DNA from: Marchantia polymorpha subsp. ruderalis
Taxonomy: Eukaryota > Streptophyta > Marchantiopsida > Marchantiales > Marchantiaceae
Direction: 5' to 3'
DNA length: 64,000 nucleotides
Assembly: GCA_037833965.1 (NCBI GenBank)
Contig: AP031354.1
Span: 26,018,001 to 26,082,000 of the forward strand
In this document: in pieces, positions 10,541 through 23,077 of the stretch
How positions within the stretch are numbered: the stretch's first letter is position 1
Layout of the letters: each line of letters begins with the position of its first letter
Program-made: the position numbers and the translations under genes
Notes under the pieces: generated by a model
Database searches by the model: none
Told to the model about the DNA's origin: nothing
What the model saw: only the letters and a program-made list of their open reading frames with translations

Positions 10541-13500
10541 ATGGCTGATATGACCGAGACCATGGGGCCGAGCACTCTCCGGGAGGAGAGGAGCAAAACG
10601 CAGTTTGATGTAGAGGCGATGAAGCTGGTCTGGGCAGGAAGTGCAGCACACAAGAAGGTTGCTGATAAGATGAAAGTGCTGGTTGCGAATGATCCGGTTA
10701 GTTTCCTCTGCTGAATTGATGTTTTTCGTCAATGTTGAATCAGAGTACCGCTGGTAATGCCTGTGTCGAAATTTGGCTCTGTTTTAGCTGTTTTTGGGTT
10801 CTCAATCTTATCATTGCTGTCTTCAACATGTTCTGGTTATAAAGGATGTGGAAAATCCATATGCCCGTAAGTGTCCCGATTGCTGGTGCAAACATAATAA
10901 GTCTAGGTGAGGTTAATTCATCCTTCTTTGGTCTACCCTGTTATTTAGGTGTTTGAGAAGTCTTCTCGGCCGCGATTAGACCGCAAGTCACTGTACAAGA
11001 ATTCCCTGAGAAAAGCAGCCCACGCATGGAAGCTCATTCAAGATAATCATCTGACAGGTATTTCCCACCTTTCTCACATATCATGAGTATTTTGAAGTCA
11101 TTCCTCGTGGTTGAGATTGTTTTCCCGTTCATGAAAAGATAGGATATGAAGTTTATAAGCTTTGAAGGTTCAATTACTTGGGACTTATGTCCTTGTGGAT
11201 GTGCATTTGACGGACTAGAATATTGTACAGCCCTAGTCTCTCGCAAGTAATTACAAGTTCTTCGAAAAACAGTGGGGAGTACATGAATATTCTAAGTGGA
11301 ATGTGCTTGTTGTGCATTACAGAGGAGGAAGCGTCAAGTTTGAGGCATTATATTGACGAGCCTAGCTACAATGACCTTCACTGGGTATATATTTCTGTCG
11401 CAGTTGCTAATTCAGTTTATTTGAAATTTTTTCCTTACTTATAGTCTAAATTGTGAAAATTTAATTTTTTCTACTGAGTTGATATAAATTCACATATGTT
11501 TGACTGTTCTCAAGCTTTATTCACCATCTCTTACAATGTTTTTTTGAAGCTGAAGTACATACTGTAGCGAGTATCGACATTTGTAATTTAGCAGTCGGAA
11601 GGGGGCTAGAAACCCGTCCAATTCAGAGTAGCAGTGCTAAAAGTCACGAATGTTAGACACGTATCACATAAAATCGTTACCCCAGTTAACCGAACTCTTG
11701 CAATCCGATAGTAATTCACAACTCATAAAATGTAAATTATTGAATGTGAGTTTTTCCGTGAGGATTAGAGCCTGCATTTACTCAATGGACTCATTAAAAT
11801 ATTGTAGGTATTTGTCGCGTTCACATTGCCTTATGCCGAGTGCTGTACGAAGTCTGTCCCTGTCAGATTGCAAGTATACGCCCGTGCCAAAACAGGATGG
11901 GGGAACGACCAACAAGTGGCAGCAGCATCATCAGTACTAACCTCAAGACTTGCTACAGTATTTGATACTAGACATAAAGACCGGGACATTCACTCAATGT
12001 TGTCTGAAATTTGGCCATTTATTGAGCGTGTTAGCCTGTGATTTTTGCAGGGTATGTTTATTCCAGCTATTAAGGGGCAAGCAACGGAGGAGCAGCAGAA
12101 GAAATGGCTCCCACAAGCGTACAAGATGTCAATAATTGGATGCTATGCTCAAACAGAACTAGGGCACGGATCGAACGTACAAGGACTAGAAACACAGGCT
12201 GTATTCGATCCTTCCACGGACGAGTTCGTTCTTAACAGTCCCACTCTTACCTCCACAAAAGTATGCGCCATGCCTTTTGGTATTATAAGTTCTTCTCGTC
12301 CCATGTTACCAAATTTTTTATGACCGAACGATGGGTACGAATAGTGGGTCGTCGAGATTGTTCTTCGCGATCTGCCATCCAAGTCTAGCTTTATTTCGTG
12401 TTTGCTCTCAGATCCTACGAACTTTCAAAACCTGTGCGGTTTCAAAAATCGCCTTGACTGCTTGTCTAGATGTGACGTAACACTACTTAACGAATCAACA
12501 CATTATAGTCTCATTCGCATGTTCGTTTTTTGTATACCCTACTAGTGAACTTATGTGGTTTTGAACTTCTATTAGTTGCTTCAACCATGAGCAGTGCAGT
12601 CTATATTCTGCTAAAACTTAACTAGATTTGTGAACAGACTGTTTTTGGGAGTTCATGCACTCATATGGATCTTCTAGCATTCTTTTACTGACTTTACAGT
12701 CCTTGTCGTTAATAGTGGTGGCCTGGAGGACTTGGAAAGGCTTCTACCCATTGTGTTACCTACGCTCGACTCATTACTGATGGCAAAGATTACGGAATAC
12801 ATGGTAAGGATATATTTCTAACGATCAAAAGCTTGCTTGTAAAAGTAGTTACAAGTTTCCAGACTTGGTCACAAGCACCTCATAGTTATGATTTGGGGTT
12901 AATAATGTTTGGTTAAATTTTCTATAACTGTAGTCGCTTTCTCAACCTCTAATGTCTTGGCTGTGCAAAACTTTCAAATAAGAATGGGACTGTGTGGAAT
13001 GCTACAGTTCAGCAAGTGAATCTACGACGTAACAAGAATTTTTCAACAGTAATTCATACATCCGTCAGGTCTCTTTGTTTAATAATCATTGTTTTCAGGT
13101 CATGATAGGGAAATGCTAATGTGTAAAGTCTTTCTTCTATTCTGTAATTTTTGTTTCTTATTCCTGATAGGTCTTTCTTCCCTCTTTGTCAGTCCTTTCG
13201 AATTGGGTACTGAAAGGTGTCAATGTATTCAAAATTGGGTGATAAGTCCTTTGTCAGACAGCACCAGAGTAACCTGCTATACGCCATCCAGTTAGAGTTG
13301 TAGCTGTTGTAGGGAATAATTCAGATAAATCCCTTTTTAATTTCCCTACCTCATAAAGTACCTTTATCTTTTGCCCTTTGAGTTCTCAACATAGACTGTA
13401 TACATCAAATGTGGAGTATCAACTGGATAAATTTCTGCTACCGTAATGAATCTTAACGTCATTTTCGAAGTATCGGCATATGCAAGATACGAATTTGGCG

Positions 13501-16500
13501 GGGGTGAAAGAAGACTTTTTCTTAGAATTTGTTAGAAGTATTACTACCCACTTCTTGGTCCTCCGTACACTCTGTTAAAGAACGTTTGTACTTTGTACTA
13601 TGGTCAGTGGTCGTGACACTTAGTCACGACCACTGTCACGACCAGCCCCTGTCCATTAGGGTTTAGGGTCCTGTATCTCTCGGATGACCACTGTCACGAT
13701 TGGGTATATTTTCCCCCATCCGAGTTCACTCCCCAATAACTAAAACTTTCTCTCCAGGACTCAGTACCTGTGTGTCTCGATCCTTTCATGCATTGCTTTA
13801 CTTCCTGATATGGTTACAGAGCTTTAGGGTTTAGAGTTCAGAGTTCAAAGACTTTCGAAGACTTACTTCGGCAGAACGTGAAGCACAGAGGATAGTTCGA
13901 GTTCTGGAAGATGACTTCTCCAGGGGCTTAAACCCGAATCGCATGGAAATATCTCCCCAAATTCATTGGGGTGCATTTCCATGCCTGGAAGAGCAAGATT
14001 AGTTTGATCCTTCGACTGGAAGGATTGATGGGCATGATGGAAGGGACTGAAGTTTGGCCAACCACTCCACCGGGTTCTACAACCAGATGTCCAGAGTCAG
14101 GCGCAGGGAGCAAGAAGGAATAGGATGTTAAAAATCTCATTCCTGCTTGCTCCCTGCGCCTGACTCTGGACATCTGGTTGTAAAAACCGGTGGAGTGGTT
14201 GTATGTGGGGTATCAACTGGATAAATTTCTGCTACCGTAATGAATCTTAACGTCATTTTCGAAGTATCGGCATATGCAAGATACGAATTTGGCGGGGGTG
14301 AAAGAAGACTTTTTCTTAGAATTATGTTTTGATTTGTTCAGATGACATTAGTAGGATCCTCAGCTTGATCGAAAGTTAAGACAAGAGCGAGAGCTTTCTG
14401 TGGATGTTAAGTAACAGAATTACATTATCCAGTTGTCGTATTTTTGTGATACTAGTAGTCATTTGCCCTGAGATAGGAACTAATTGTCCCAAAATTATGG
14501 TGAATGAGTACAGTTACCTAGATACTCGTCATCATAGCCATGCATATTCACACAGAAGAGGTGTAACTATTGTGTATGTCTGCTGAACGCCGTTTATCCG
14601 TAATTGATTTACAACGTTTTTGTTCATGGGGGAAAGAGAAAGATTGAGTCTAGGATATGAAAATGTTTGTTATATGCCGAACCTAGTTTTTCAGGAGGGC
14701 TTTCGCGATCAAGATTTATTATCCTGATCAAAGGGGCTGCTTACGTCGTACATAATAGCTAATGATATGTGGTGCCTGCAGCCTTCATTGCCCCAATTCG
14801 GAGTCTTGATGATCACAGTCCTCTTCCCGGTATAACAGTAGGAGATATCGGAGTGAAGTTCGGGAATGGAGGGTACAACACCATGGATAATGGGTTTCTA
14901 CGTTTCGACCACGTTAGGATCCCGCGAGATAATATGCTTATGAAGTAAGCACCTAGGGGAAGTGCACACAATAGTGGACATTAATTGGCTCTTTGATTTT
15001 CCCGACACTGCTAATTTTTTGTTCATCTTGTCTTTTTCGAAAGCATTGGATTTCATTTTTCTTTTAAGACTATACCTTCATATGTTTCGAAAACATATCC
15101 TATTACACTACTTGCCCTAACTAGGATTCCACTTTCTTACTTTATGTGCTGGCAGGTTGGCTTCTGTAACAAGAGAGGGGAAGTATGTGAAATCTGGTCA
15201 ACCGAAACAAATTGGGTACGGAGCAATGGTTTACGTGCGCACAACAATCGTGGTAGATGCCTCCAACATGCTTTCTCGTGCTGTTACGATAGCAACTCGT
15301 TACAGTGCCGTAAGGCGCCAATTTGGTACTGAGAAGGGAAAGCCAGAGACGCAGGTGAGCTTCTGGTCTTTGCACATGACAATTGGGGATGCATTTATGT
15401 TGTCATCCTGGTGAAAGTTCTGTACTGCACGTTTCTGCCTTCTGCCTTCTGGACTATTCTAATCAGTGGTGCTCTGATTTTGGATGACAGGTGATTGAGT
15501 ATGCAACACAACAGAGTAGACTTTTTCCTCTGATCGCCTCGACTTATGCCTTCCGATTCGTGGGAGAATGGATGAATTCTTTGTATGCTGATGTTTTGGC
15601 CCGAATAGAGGCCAACGACTTTTCTACTTTACCTGAAGTCCATGCCTGCACATCAGGATTGAAATCCATCACCACTTCCATAACTGCGGTGAGCCATCTT
15701 CGTGGATACTTGTACCCACACATGTCATTCTCCTGTATTAACATGGGACGTTTAAGGGACTGGCCTTTCTTACTCCAGACATGGATATTTTGGCGAGTGC
15801 TTTTGTGCTTTTTTCGCAAGATAGGCTTTAGAGGTCCTATGTTTTTTATTCTTGTTCCACATTCGAAGTGTGCCTAGAATTTAAGAAGTTTTTACGAGCG
15901 TCCATTCTTAGTTTGGCGCGTCTCTACTCGTCGCTGTGCATGTGCCCCGTCGCATCTTCAAAATTTTCCTTCTACATCCCTTCCTTGGTACCTTTGTGGT
16001 TCCTGTATACGATCTTTAAAGTATTTTCGTGCTTTCCTACGCAGCTTCCGTTTAAGATAGGTATCATACTTACGTTGGACCAGGCTGCACGTTAGCCGAG
16101 AGCCTTAGTACATTTATCCGTAGTGTATGGCCCTCTTAACGAGTATTGTACTGGGTCCTGCTAGATATAATTTGCCTCTTGGTTCAGAGTTGTGATCCAT
16201 AAACATCATTATTTCTTGCTTATCGAACCAAGCATCGTATGTGCCCTCACCTAGTCTGATTTATCTTTGTATCGTTTAAAGACTGGGTATGAACTTGCAG
16301 TGTGTTCCATCCTGCGGACACCTTTGTGTGTATCCATCCTGGTCGTCGTCAGACCCATTGAATTTGCTGTTTGAACTCTTCTCTCTCGTGCTTGCCGAGT
16401 CATTAGTCGAGCAGTATATTCTTACACAAATTCTTTCTTCTACTCAATAGCTCATAGTACCTTAGTTTAGATATAGTACGTCCTCATTTATTCAAGAAAA

Positions 16501-19067
16501 CATCGTTCATTCGAATTTCTCCACGGTTGATATTCTCGCTTGCTCTACATGTAGGCCACCTTATGTTTTCATGAAGTGACCTGCATTCAGAGAACTCTAG
16601 GACTCACAGGTCTCTGTCGGCACGGATGGAACAGTCGTTTAACACGCTTGCATGTTCTATGCGAGGGGTAATTCCCTCATGCTACTGACCACTGCGGTAG
16701 TGTTTTTCATGGTTCATGTTTGTGTTTTCTTCTCCATTTCTTTAGCCATTATTTGTCCGTATTGAGTTACATATTTAAAAGATCTCTCAGTACTGGATGG
16801 ATATCAATATGCACGATTTTTAATGTAACTTTGGCGGTTGTGGTATTCCAGGATGGCATAGAGGAGTGTCGAAAGTTGTGTGGGGGCCATGGCTACGCCT
16901 GTAACAGTGGTCTTCCTGAGTTGTACGCAGCTTATGTGCCAGCTTGTACCTATGAAGGGGACAACACGATATTGCTGTTCCAGGTATCTTCGAAAGCTAA
17001 ATTTCAATGAGTAAAGTGCATATTGGCTAGTCTTTATAAGAAGTTATGCGTTGTTTTCCTGGACATGGTGCATCACTTGTGACCGATTCTGAACAAATTG
17101 GAACAATCGACTGATTGGCTGTTTTAAGCAACGGAGTATACGTGATGTCGCGTTACGTGACCAGTTTTATTATCAAACTCAAACTCAATTTTAACTGGGG
17201 AATGTTATACGAGGGTTTGAGATAATACATGTAGCGATTGTTTATTAAAATGACTAATTCCTTGTTTCATTGTAGGTGGCAAGGTTTTTGATGAAAGCCC
17301 TCTCTCAGGTGGGTAGTGGGAAGAAACCTACTGGCACTGCCGCATATCTTGGAAATATACAGAAACTTGCCACTGAAAATTGCAAAATTACTCAAGGTGA
17401 GTAGAATTACTGTAACTTATATAAACTGACATAGCTGTACAATTTGAAAGCGGAGCCACGTTTTTTACGATGATTTCAAAGATAATGCTACGAGAATGTG
17501 TCCATCCTCCAAGAATTTTATATGTGGACGTTTTTGCAGCTTGATTTGGTCCATACTTGCTCTTCTTTCTAGTATATTAGTTGCTGATATTCTGGTCCTG
17601 TTGTGAATCAGGTAGAGAGTGGTTGAGTTACGATGTCATCATTGAAGCTTTTCAAGCAAGAGCAGCCCGACTTGCGGGTGCCTGCGCGTTGAAACTGAGC
17701 AAGGCACCAAATGCTGAAGCCGGTGGGTTACCTGGGTCATGGGCCATATACCTTATTTCTAGTGTGTGGAAATGCTATGTGACCGAATGCGAATTGATCA
17801 ATGTGCAACTTACCTGTGTGGCGTGGTCGATGGTCCTCTGAGAATGTATGGAGAATATATACGGCTGTATTCTCACATTTGACGTTGTTTTACAGCATTT
17901 GAGGAATTTGCGACAGACTTGGCAGAGGCAGCACGAGCTCACTGCCAGCTGATTATTGTGGAGAAGTGAGTTTCACGTTTGACTTTGTTTTTCCTCGATC
18001 GAAGTTGTGTACATGTGGGGTCCTGATTTGATATATGTCACACGGAGCTCGAGTCTTGAGAAAAACCCGTAATATCAGTTTACGTCCTTGTCTTTAGTCA
18101 CTGGAGAAAAGGAAGGACAGGGTTATGCTTGCTACACAGAGCAGTTATTTGTTGGTTATAACGGTAGAATCGTCCCGTGGCAGGTTCGTTGAAAAGATGA
18201 GGTCTCAAATCCCTGGAAGAGGTGTAGCAGAGATTTTGGAGGTCTTATGTTATGTGTATGCTCTGGATCTTGTACGCATCAACGCAGCAGACTTCCTTTC
18301 TACGGGCTACTTGACAAGCAAGCAAATCTCGCTTGCTAAAGATCAACTTAGATCCTGCTTCAAAAAGGTACTCTTTGGAACTTGTTTACAATACTTGGTC
18401 CTCGCAGTTGAGTTTTGATCTTTGTATCCTCGTACCTATCAACAAAATAAATGTTTTCTTTCGTACCTCATCTAACGTCTACGTAGTATGTTTCTGTTAC
18501 TCATTTCACTTACAGATTACAAATTACAGAAGAAATTTGCTATGCTGGTTCTTTTCCAGTATTTTTAATTTATCTGTGCGGACACTTGGAGTATAGATTT
18601 GAATATGCTCCTGGTGATGATTAGATTCTACGTCAGAGTGTCTTTATGCGCAGTTCTATACAGTTCCACAGGTTGTCCCCGATGGAAGGACTGGAGTAGG
18701 AAGAAATCAATATGCAATGTCGCCATCACGCCAGTCTCCTAGCGTTGATTGTTTTGTTGTTTACTGAACGACTTGGCTAATTTACTAGAGAGATACAATC
18801 ACATTTTGGTCATTTAAACTTCTGAGAAGTCTGATGCATTTGTTCTGACGATTGCAGATAAGGCCCAATGCCGTCGCACTGGTCGACGCCTTTGACCACA
18901 CAGATCACTACTTATCGTCAATATTGGGTCGATACGACGGTGACGTGTACCCTAATCTGTACAAGGACGCACAGGAGGAGCCATTGAACGATTCTGTTGT
19001 TACCGAAGGTTATGCAGCCTACATCCGACCAGTCCTTAAGAACCAGCTACGACAATCAAAACTTTAA
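10541..19067 (+). CDS. ACX1: Peroxisomal acyl-CoA oxidase (ACX1/ACX5 type)
   Basis: FAD-dependent oxidation of acyl-CoA to trans-2-enoyl-CoA with H2O2 release, the first step of peroxisomal beta-oxidation; in plants also used in jasmonate-type oxylipin synthesis. Fourteen exons with GT-AG borders keep one frame: 10541-10696, 10949-11057, 11323-11384, 12051-12260, 12716-12803, 14782-14944, 15156-15354, 15491-15688, 16852-16983, 17276-17396, 17612-17722, 17896-17965, 18184-18367, 18858-19067. They sum to 2013 nt, or 670 aa, close to the family's roughly 664. Visible landmarks are the middle-domain [17 protein letters not shown] (about residues 141-157), CGGHGY (405-410), and the catalytic Glu in CTYEGDN (Glu430). 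The C-terminus is S-K-L, a perfect PTS1 peroxisome signal. The start is the first Met before the conserved region [13 protein letters not shown]. Intron 5 is the longest (2.0 kb) and holds a transposon fragment. The exact substrate chain length cannot be read from the sequence. Confidence 0.96.
13409..13529 (+). repeat. Left 121-bp direct repeat in ACX intron 5
   Basis: Nearly identical to 14203-14323 (I see one internal difference, GTGGAG against GTGGGG, in about 121 bases). The pair flanks a copia fragment and hairpin. The near-identity implies a recent duplication of intron sequence. Confidence 0.9.
13596..14202 (+). mobile_element. Truncated copia 5' end (LTR-like, PBS, partial gag) with foldback
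   Basis: Inside ACX intron 5. 13596-13810 is LTR-like and contains a 13-nt inverted repeat (13605-13617 / 13623-13635). It is followed by TGGTTACAGAGC (13811-13822), a one-base variant of the plant copia initiator-Met PBS, then a leader and an ATG at 13911. The following frame carries a stop at 13929 but then reads the gag pattern [24 protein letters not shown] up to about 14120. There it turns back on itself as a hairpin. It is in the same strand as ACX and should be removed with the intron. Confidence 0.72.
14059..14201. repeat. 63-nt foldback (inverted repeat) in ACX intron 5
   Basis: Arms 14059-14121 and 14139-14201 are reverse complements with about three mismatches, separated by 17 nt. 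The left arm is copia gag coding sequence, so the right arm is an inverted copy of it. Such a structure would form a strong hairpin in the pre-mRNA. Confidence 0.9.
14203..14323 (+). repeat. Right 121-bp direct repeat in ACX intron 5
   Basis: Second copy of 13409-13529, offset by 794 bp. It starts within a base or two of the end of the foldback arm at 14201, so repeat and hairpin share a junction. Confidence 0.9.
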
Positions 19068-21554
19068 GGCGTAGATGTTTCATTGTGCATATGATTCTAA
19101 TCACGAATGGTATCCATTCTCCCACCTGTATTTAATTCATAAAGACAAATGCAAAATAAAATGCGGCCTGGCTTTTACGAACCACAGGTTCACGGGAGGA
19201 ATATAGTCATAATCACTTGAGCATCCATTGTACTGGTTTCATTCTTACCTGATCATTTCACCAATTTGCTAGTTTGACCGGCGTTTGGACTACATATGCA
19301 TCACTTGGATTACGTTATCAAGTTTTACCACCGAACATAGCCTCCAAGTAGCCATAAGGCCTCGAGAGCTTTATGTAAAGCTTGGTGCATGGTGTGGCTA
19401 CAGGCGCTTGAGATACTCTAACGGACTGTACCACTATCTTACCACTTTCGATAGACTCGGCGGGGTGATATTTCGGCACCGAAGATTTGGCTAGGTCCGA
19501 ATCTCCTGTAGATGCAAATGTTTGGACTCGGGAGCTAGAGCTTTCAGCACTGAATCTGATGAAAGTCCTCTCGTACTACTACTGAGTGACACTAGGTGAC
19601 ACCGGGTCCATAGCATGCAGCAAGTACAAGCGCCTGGCATCATCATCAGGGCTACTTTGCTGATGAAGTATCGGACCTGTGTCCAGACCAGCAAACGTGC
19701 TGTAGAGAAGGAGAGTAGGCAGTCGTAGCGCTAGCGTGTCGGCTGGTTGGGGTAGGAGCAATTCATCGGATCGTAGGTAATTAGCTCGGTGATAAGAAGA
19801 TATTCCCTTGGTCTATTCTCGAGGTAGGCCAATTGCATCGAGGTAACGCCTCAGTGCCCAATCGGCCCCATATAGTCGATATAAACAATCTGAAAGCGCC
19901 GAAGGGAATCAATCGCCTTGTTGGTCTTGGATCCCTCGTTCCATATCTCCTCTCCATGTGAGGAGTGCACGTACGGAGGAGCAGAGCAGAGCAGAGCTCG
20001 CCATAGACTAGCGAAGAAACCTTCTCACGGGTCGGTGAACATTCTTACCCGAATGGCGAGAATTGACAGAAAGTGCACACACAGCGTGAAAACAGAAGAG
20101 CAATTTTGTCACGTCAGTAAGAATGTTACCGGATCGCGTCTACCAGAGTGGCAGTAGGGTCGGGTGTTAGGGTTAGACTGTAGAGCTCGAAAAATGCGTA
20201 ATGTCAGCTCACTCGCGTTGCCCTTGTTGGTCAGGATAGACTTCTAAATCCAGGCTATGTGAGAAACTGGCTCACCATGTATCTCATCACTTCGCTCAAT
20301 CCTCCTGCGAATGCATGTTCCTCATTTCGCTTCTCTTCACGTGCAAGGGAATCTTCGACTAGCCTGGTTTACTGAATCTGCATCAACAAGCCTCGGTGCA
20401 GTAACATCTACAGCAGTGGCCATGAGCAAAGCTAATGTAGACTGTTCAGGATGTTCAGTCAAGCTTGATGTCACCCACTTCTCGACGCTCGATGCTCTTG
20501 TGGATAGGTCGCGGGTCCTATGGGGCACGGATGTGATCGCATCCAGGTCCCGCAGATGCAGGTTTCCATGGACTCGACCCTGAATCTACTAACTACACTA
20601 CGCCATGTTAGTTAGAGTCGATGTGACGCAATTCGTCTGGTCTCGGAAGGTACAGTGGCCACAAAATCAAAAGCTCGTATCCGTCCTTCCAGAATCGTTT
20701 CCAATTTCGTCCGTAAAGCCTATTGGTGTTGAGACTGCGGATCCTCTTCCTTTTCTGTGCAGTTAAATGGCGCTGCATCGAAAAGGGAGACCAATAATTG
20801 TCGTTGCTCTGAATCACACATGCCTATTCGAGCGAATATTATACGAGCCATCGAGGATTAGTCTCAACAATGCGTCACTTCATGTAATGGAGTCAGTAAC
20901 GTTTGCTTCGTGAGTGCCAATAAAGTTGCGAGAAAAGCCAAACAACATAAGTGGGAGGAGCGAATTATTGCCCATGCTTTGGGCTGCAATCATCGATCAT
21001 TGTACTCAGGCTGGACCGTGGCGATGAAGCAGCTCCAGAAAATCATATGCCTAAATCCCACTACAAAATGTGCTGTTGGTACAATTCAATGGAAGCAGTA
21101 TGTTGAAGATTCAGATCTGATTCAGCAAAGTTATGACTGCGTCTTCGTATAAATGTTGAAAGTTTGGTTGACTTTTAGTGTATGTGAGTTAAGCCTATAC
21201 CTATCCACACCAATGATGATTTCGGTTCTCCAAATCAACAGTGGGTGTGCAAGCTTTGTTAACTGACTGCCAGCAAGCTCCAGGGAACTCAATGTACACA
21301 TCGTGTGGTAGTGTCGGGGTTTTTTACTTCTCTTCTACTTATGTTTTGGTATTACAATACCAATTTCATAACTACTCTTCACATGTGTATGAACCTAATA
21401 GCACTGTAGTTAGTGCGCTAACTGTAAAGAAATATGTAAAGTAGTAAAGTGTCATAATCCTTACATTTGAGTGTTTCTTCCCAGATATAGAATTACATGT
21501 TGAGAAATATGTTTGCTGGGTTAGTGATGTCAACAGTAAGAGAGTGGAAAGTAA

Positions 21555-21558
<4 letters not shown>

Positions 21559-21593
<35 letters not shown>
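21559..21593. repeat. (TA)n microsatellite
   Basis: About 17 uninterrupted TA units. Confidence 0.95.
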
Positions 21594-21596
<3 letters not shown>

Positions 21597-21918
21597 AAGA
21601 ATTTCTTCCTTTTCTTACGACTAGAATTATTGTCATTTGAGTTCATACAAGTGTTGCTGTTTTTTCTCGAAAGTAACACAAAGCTTCAACTATAGTTCCA
21701 ATTGATGGCAAAAAGTCCCTGGTCTGCGTGTGGTCCACACTCATGGAGCATCATCATCACTAAATATACGGTTTTCTGTGTACATGGATCATGGATAACG
21801 AGATATGGTCGTTTACGCAATAAGCACATGAGGATTCTGCATATGTTGTGGATGCTTGCAGCACACGTAGTAAATAACTTCAACATGGATGAAACAACTC
21901 ACGTGTCCCTCCTCCTCC

Positions 21919-21933
21919 ATCTCTCTCTCTCTT

Positions 21934-21970
<37 letters not shown>
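21919..21970. repeat. (CT)n microsatellite
   Basis: CT dinucleotide tract with two CTTT interruptions near its left part. Confidence 0.95.
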
Positions 21971-21973
<3 letters not shown>

Positions 21974-22646
21974 ATGTACCTCATTCTAGGCACCTCGTCG
22001 TTGCACAAATGTGGACCTTTATCCTGAAAGCGAAAATCTAGAAACTTTCAACAAATGATCATGACAAACAGTGGAAATTATGAGCAGAAACTGGACGAAA
22101 TCCACCTTGCGATCAGGCAAGAACTCTTGACAATGAGAGCTGGACGGGAAATTGCTTTTTGACCGGGTCCCAGTGGTGAAACCAGCATGATCTGTTTCGA
22201 ACATGCGGTCAGATCAGGTCACTGTAACGCCACCCAGCAGCATGTGCACGTTCGTGCCGCGTCACTGCAAATTCTTGCGATTGTTTTCTCATGATCCTTG
22301 GCACATCATAATAGATAAGCAGCTGATTCAGGTCGAATCTCATTATTGAACCATTTTAATGATTTTAATGATAGCGAGTCAAGGCCAGCCTAGCTGCTGC
22401 AGCAAGGCAAGACAGAGCAAGGGCCCGATCTACTAACAACAACAACACTGCTGCTGCTGCTGCTGCAGAGGCTTTGCATTATCTACCACAGTCACCGACA
22501 TGCACGCGACCAACAAGCGACGAACCATGAAGCAAATGCACCAGCGGCAGGCAATTCGGATGCCGATGCAATTGGACCGAACTCGCGCCATGTCAACGCT
22601 CTGGCGTGAGTGAGTTCGTGATGAAAGGGAGTTGACATGGTTCGAT

Positions 22647-22647
<1 letters not shown>

Positions 22648-22693
<46 letters not shown>
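22648..22693. repeat. (CT)n-(CA)n compound microsatellite
   Basis: About 15 CT units followed by about 8 CA units. Confidence 0.93.
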
Positions 22694-23009
22694 ACTCACG
22701 GACAGGCTCGAGGGGGCGGTTGCCTTTTGTGGCAGAAGGTGCTAGAAGGAATAAGGCCAACCCAAAAGAAGCGTGACTGGATTGATTGAGTCGCATGCAC
22801 ACTCACTCACTGACTCGCGAACTGTGCACGAAGCGCAATTTATTTTAATGCGCATCTCGGATTCTCTCGCCCCTTCGCGTCCAGGCAGTGCGAGATGAAG
22901 AGAGCAATCGAGGGCGAGCATATTTGCTCGAGACATGACAGATAATGGATTGACAAAAGAGGCTAAGCAGCTGATTGATGCCCGCAGCCCCATCCACCAT
23001 CCTGCCTGC

Positions 23010-23077
23010 CATCCATCCATCCATCAATCAATCCATCAATCCATCAATCAATCAATCCATCAATCCATCGATCCATC
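23010..23077. repeat. ATCC/ATCA tetranucleotide tract
   Basis: Alternating ATCC and ATCA units over 68 bp. A related GATC/GATT tract follows at 23227-23262. Confidence 0.9.

Larger units (their letters stand above)
19068..22400. other. Intergenic region after ACX with microsatellites
   Basis: No confident gene. It starts with the ACX 3' flank (an AATAAA-type AT-rich stretch near 19150). 19.3-20.9 kb is mixed in composition with short uninformative frames. One open stretch at 20910-21152 (+, starting GTG) shows no family motif. Microsatellites: TA repeat 21559-21593 and CT repeat 21919-21970. Confidence 0.45.

Noticed and set aside
13650..13835. TTTAGGG-like units suggesting an interstitial telomere
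   Set aside because: Only isolated single units occur, inside a copia LTR and leader, with no tandem array.
19540..19640. Minus-strand TAGTACGAGAGGAC, identical to the sarcin-ricin loop of large-subunit rRNA, followed by GTGCTGAAAGC
   Set aside because: Only about 14 nt match exactly. The surrounding bases do not align with nuclear or organellar LSU rRNA as I recall them, so this is at most a tiny relic.
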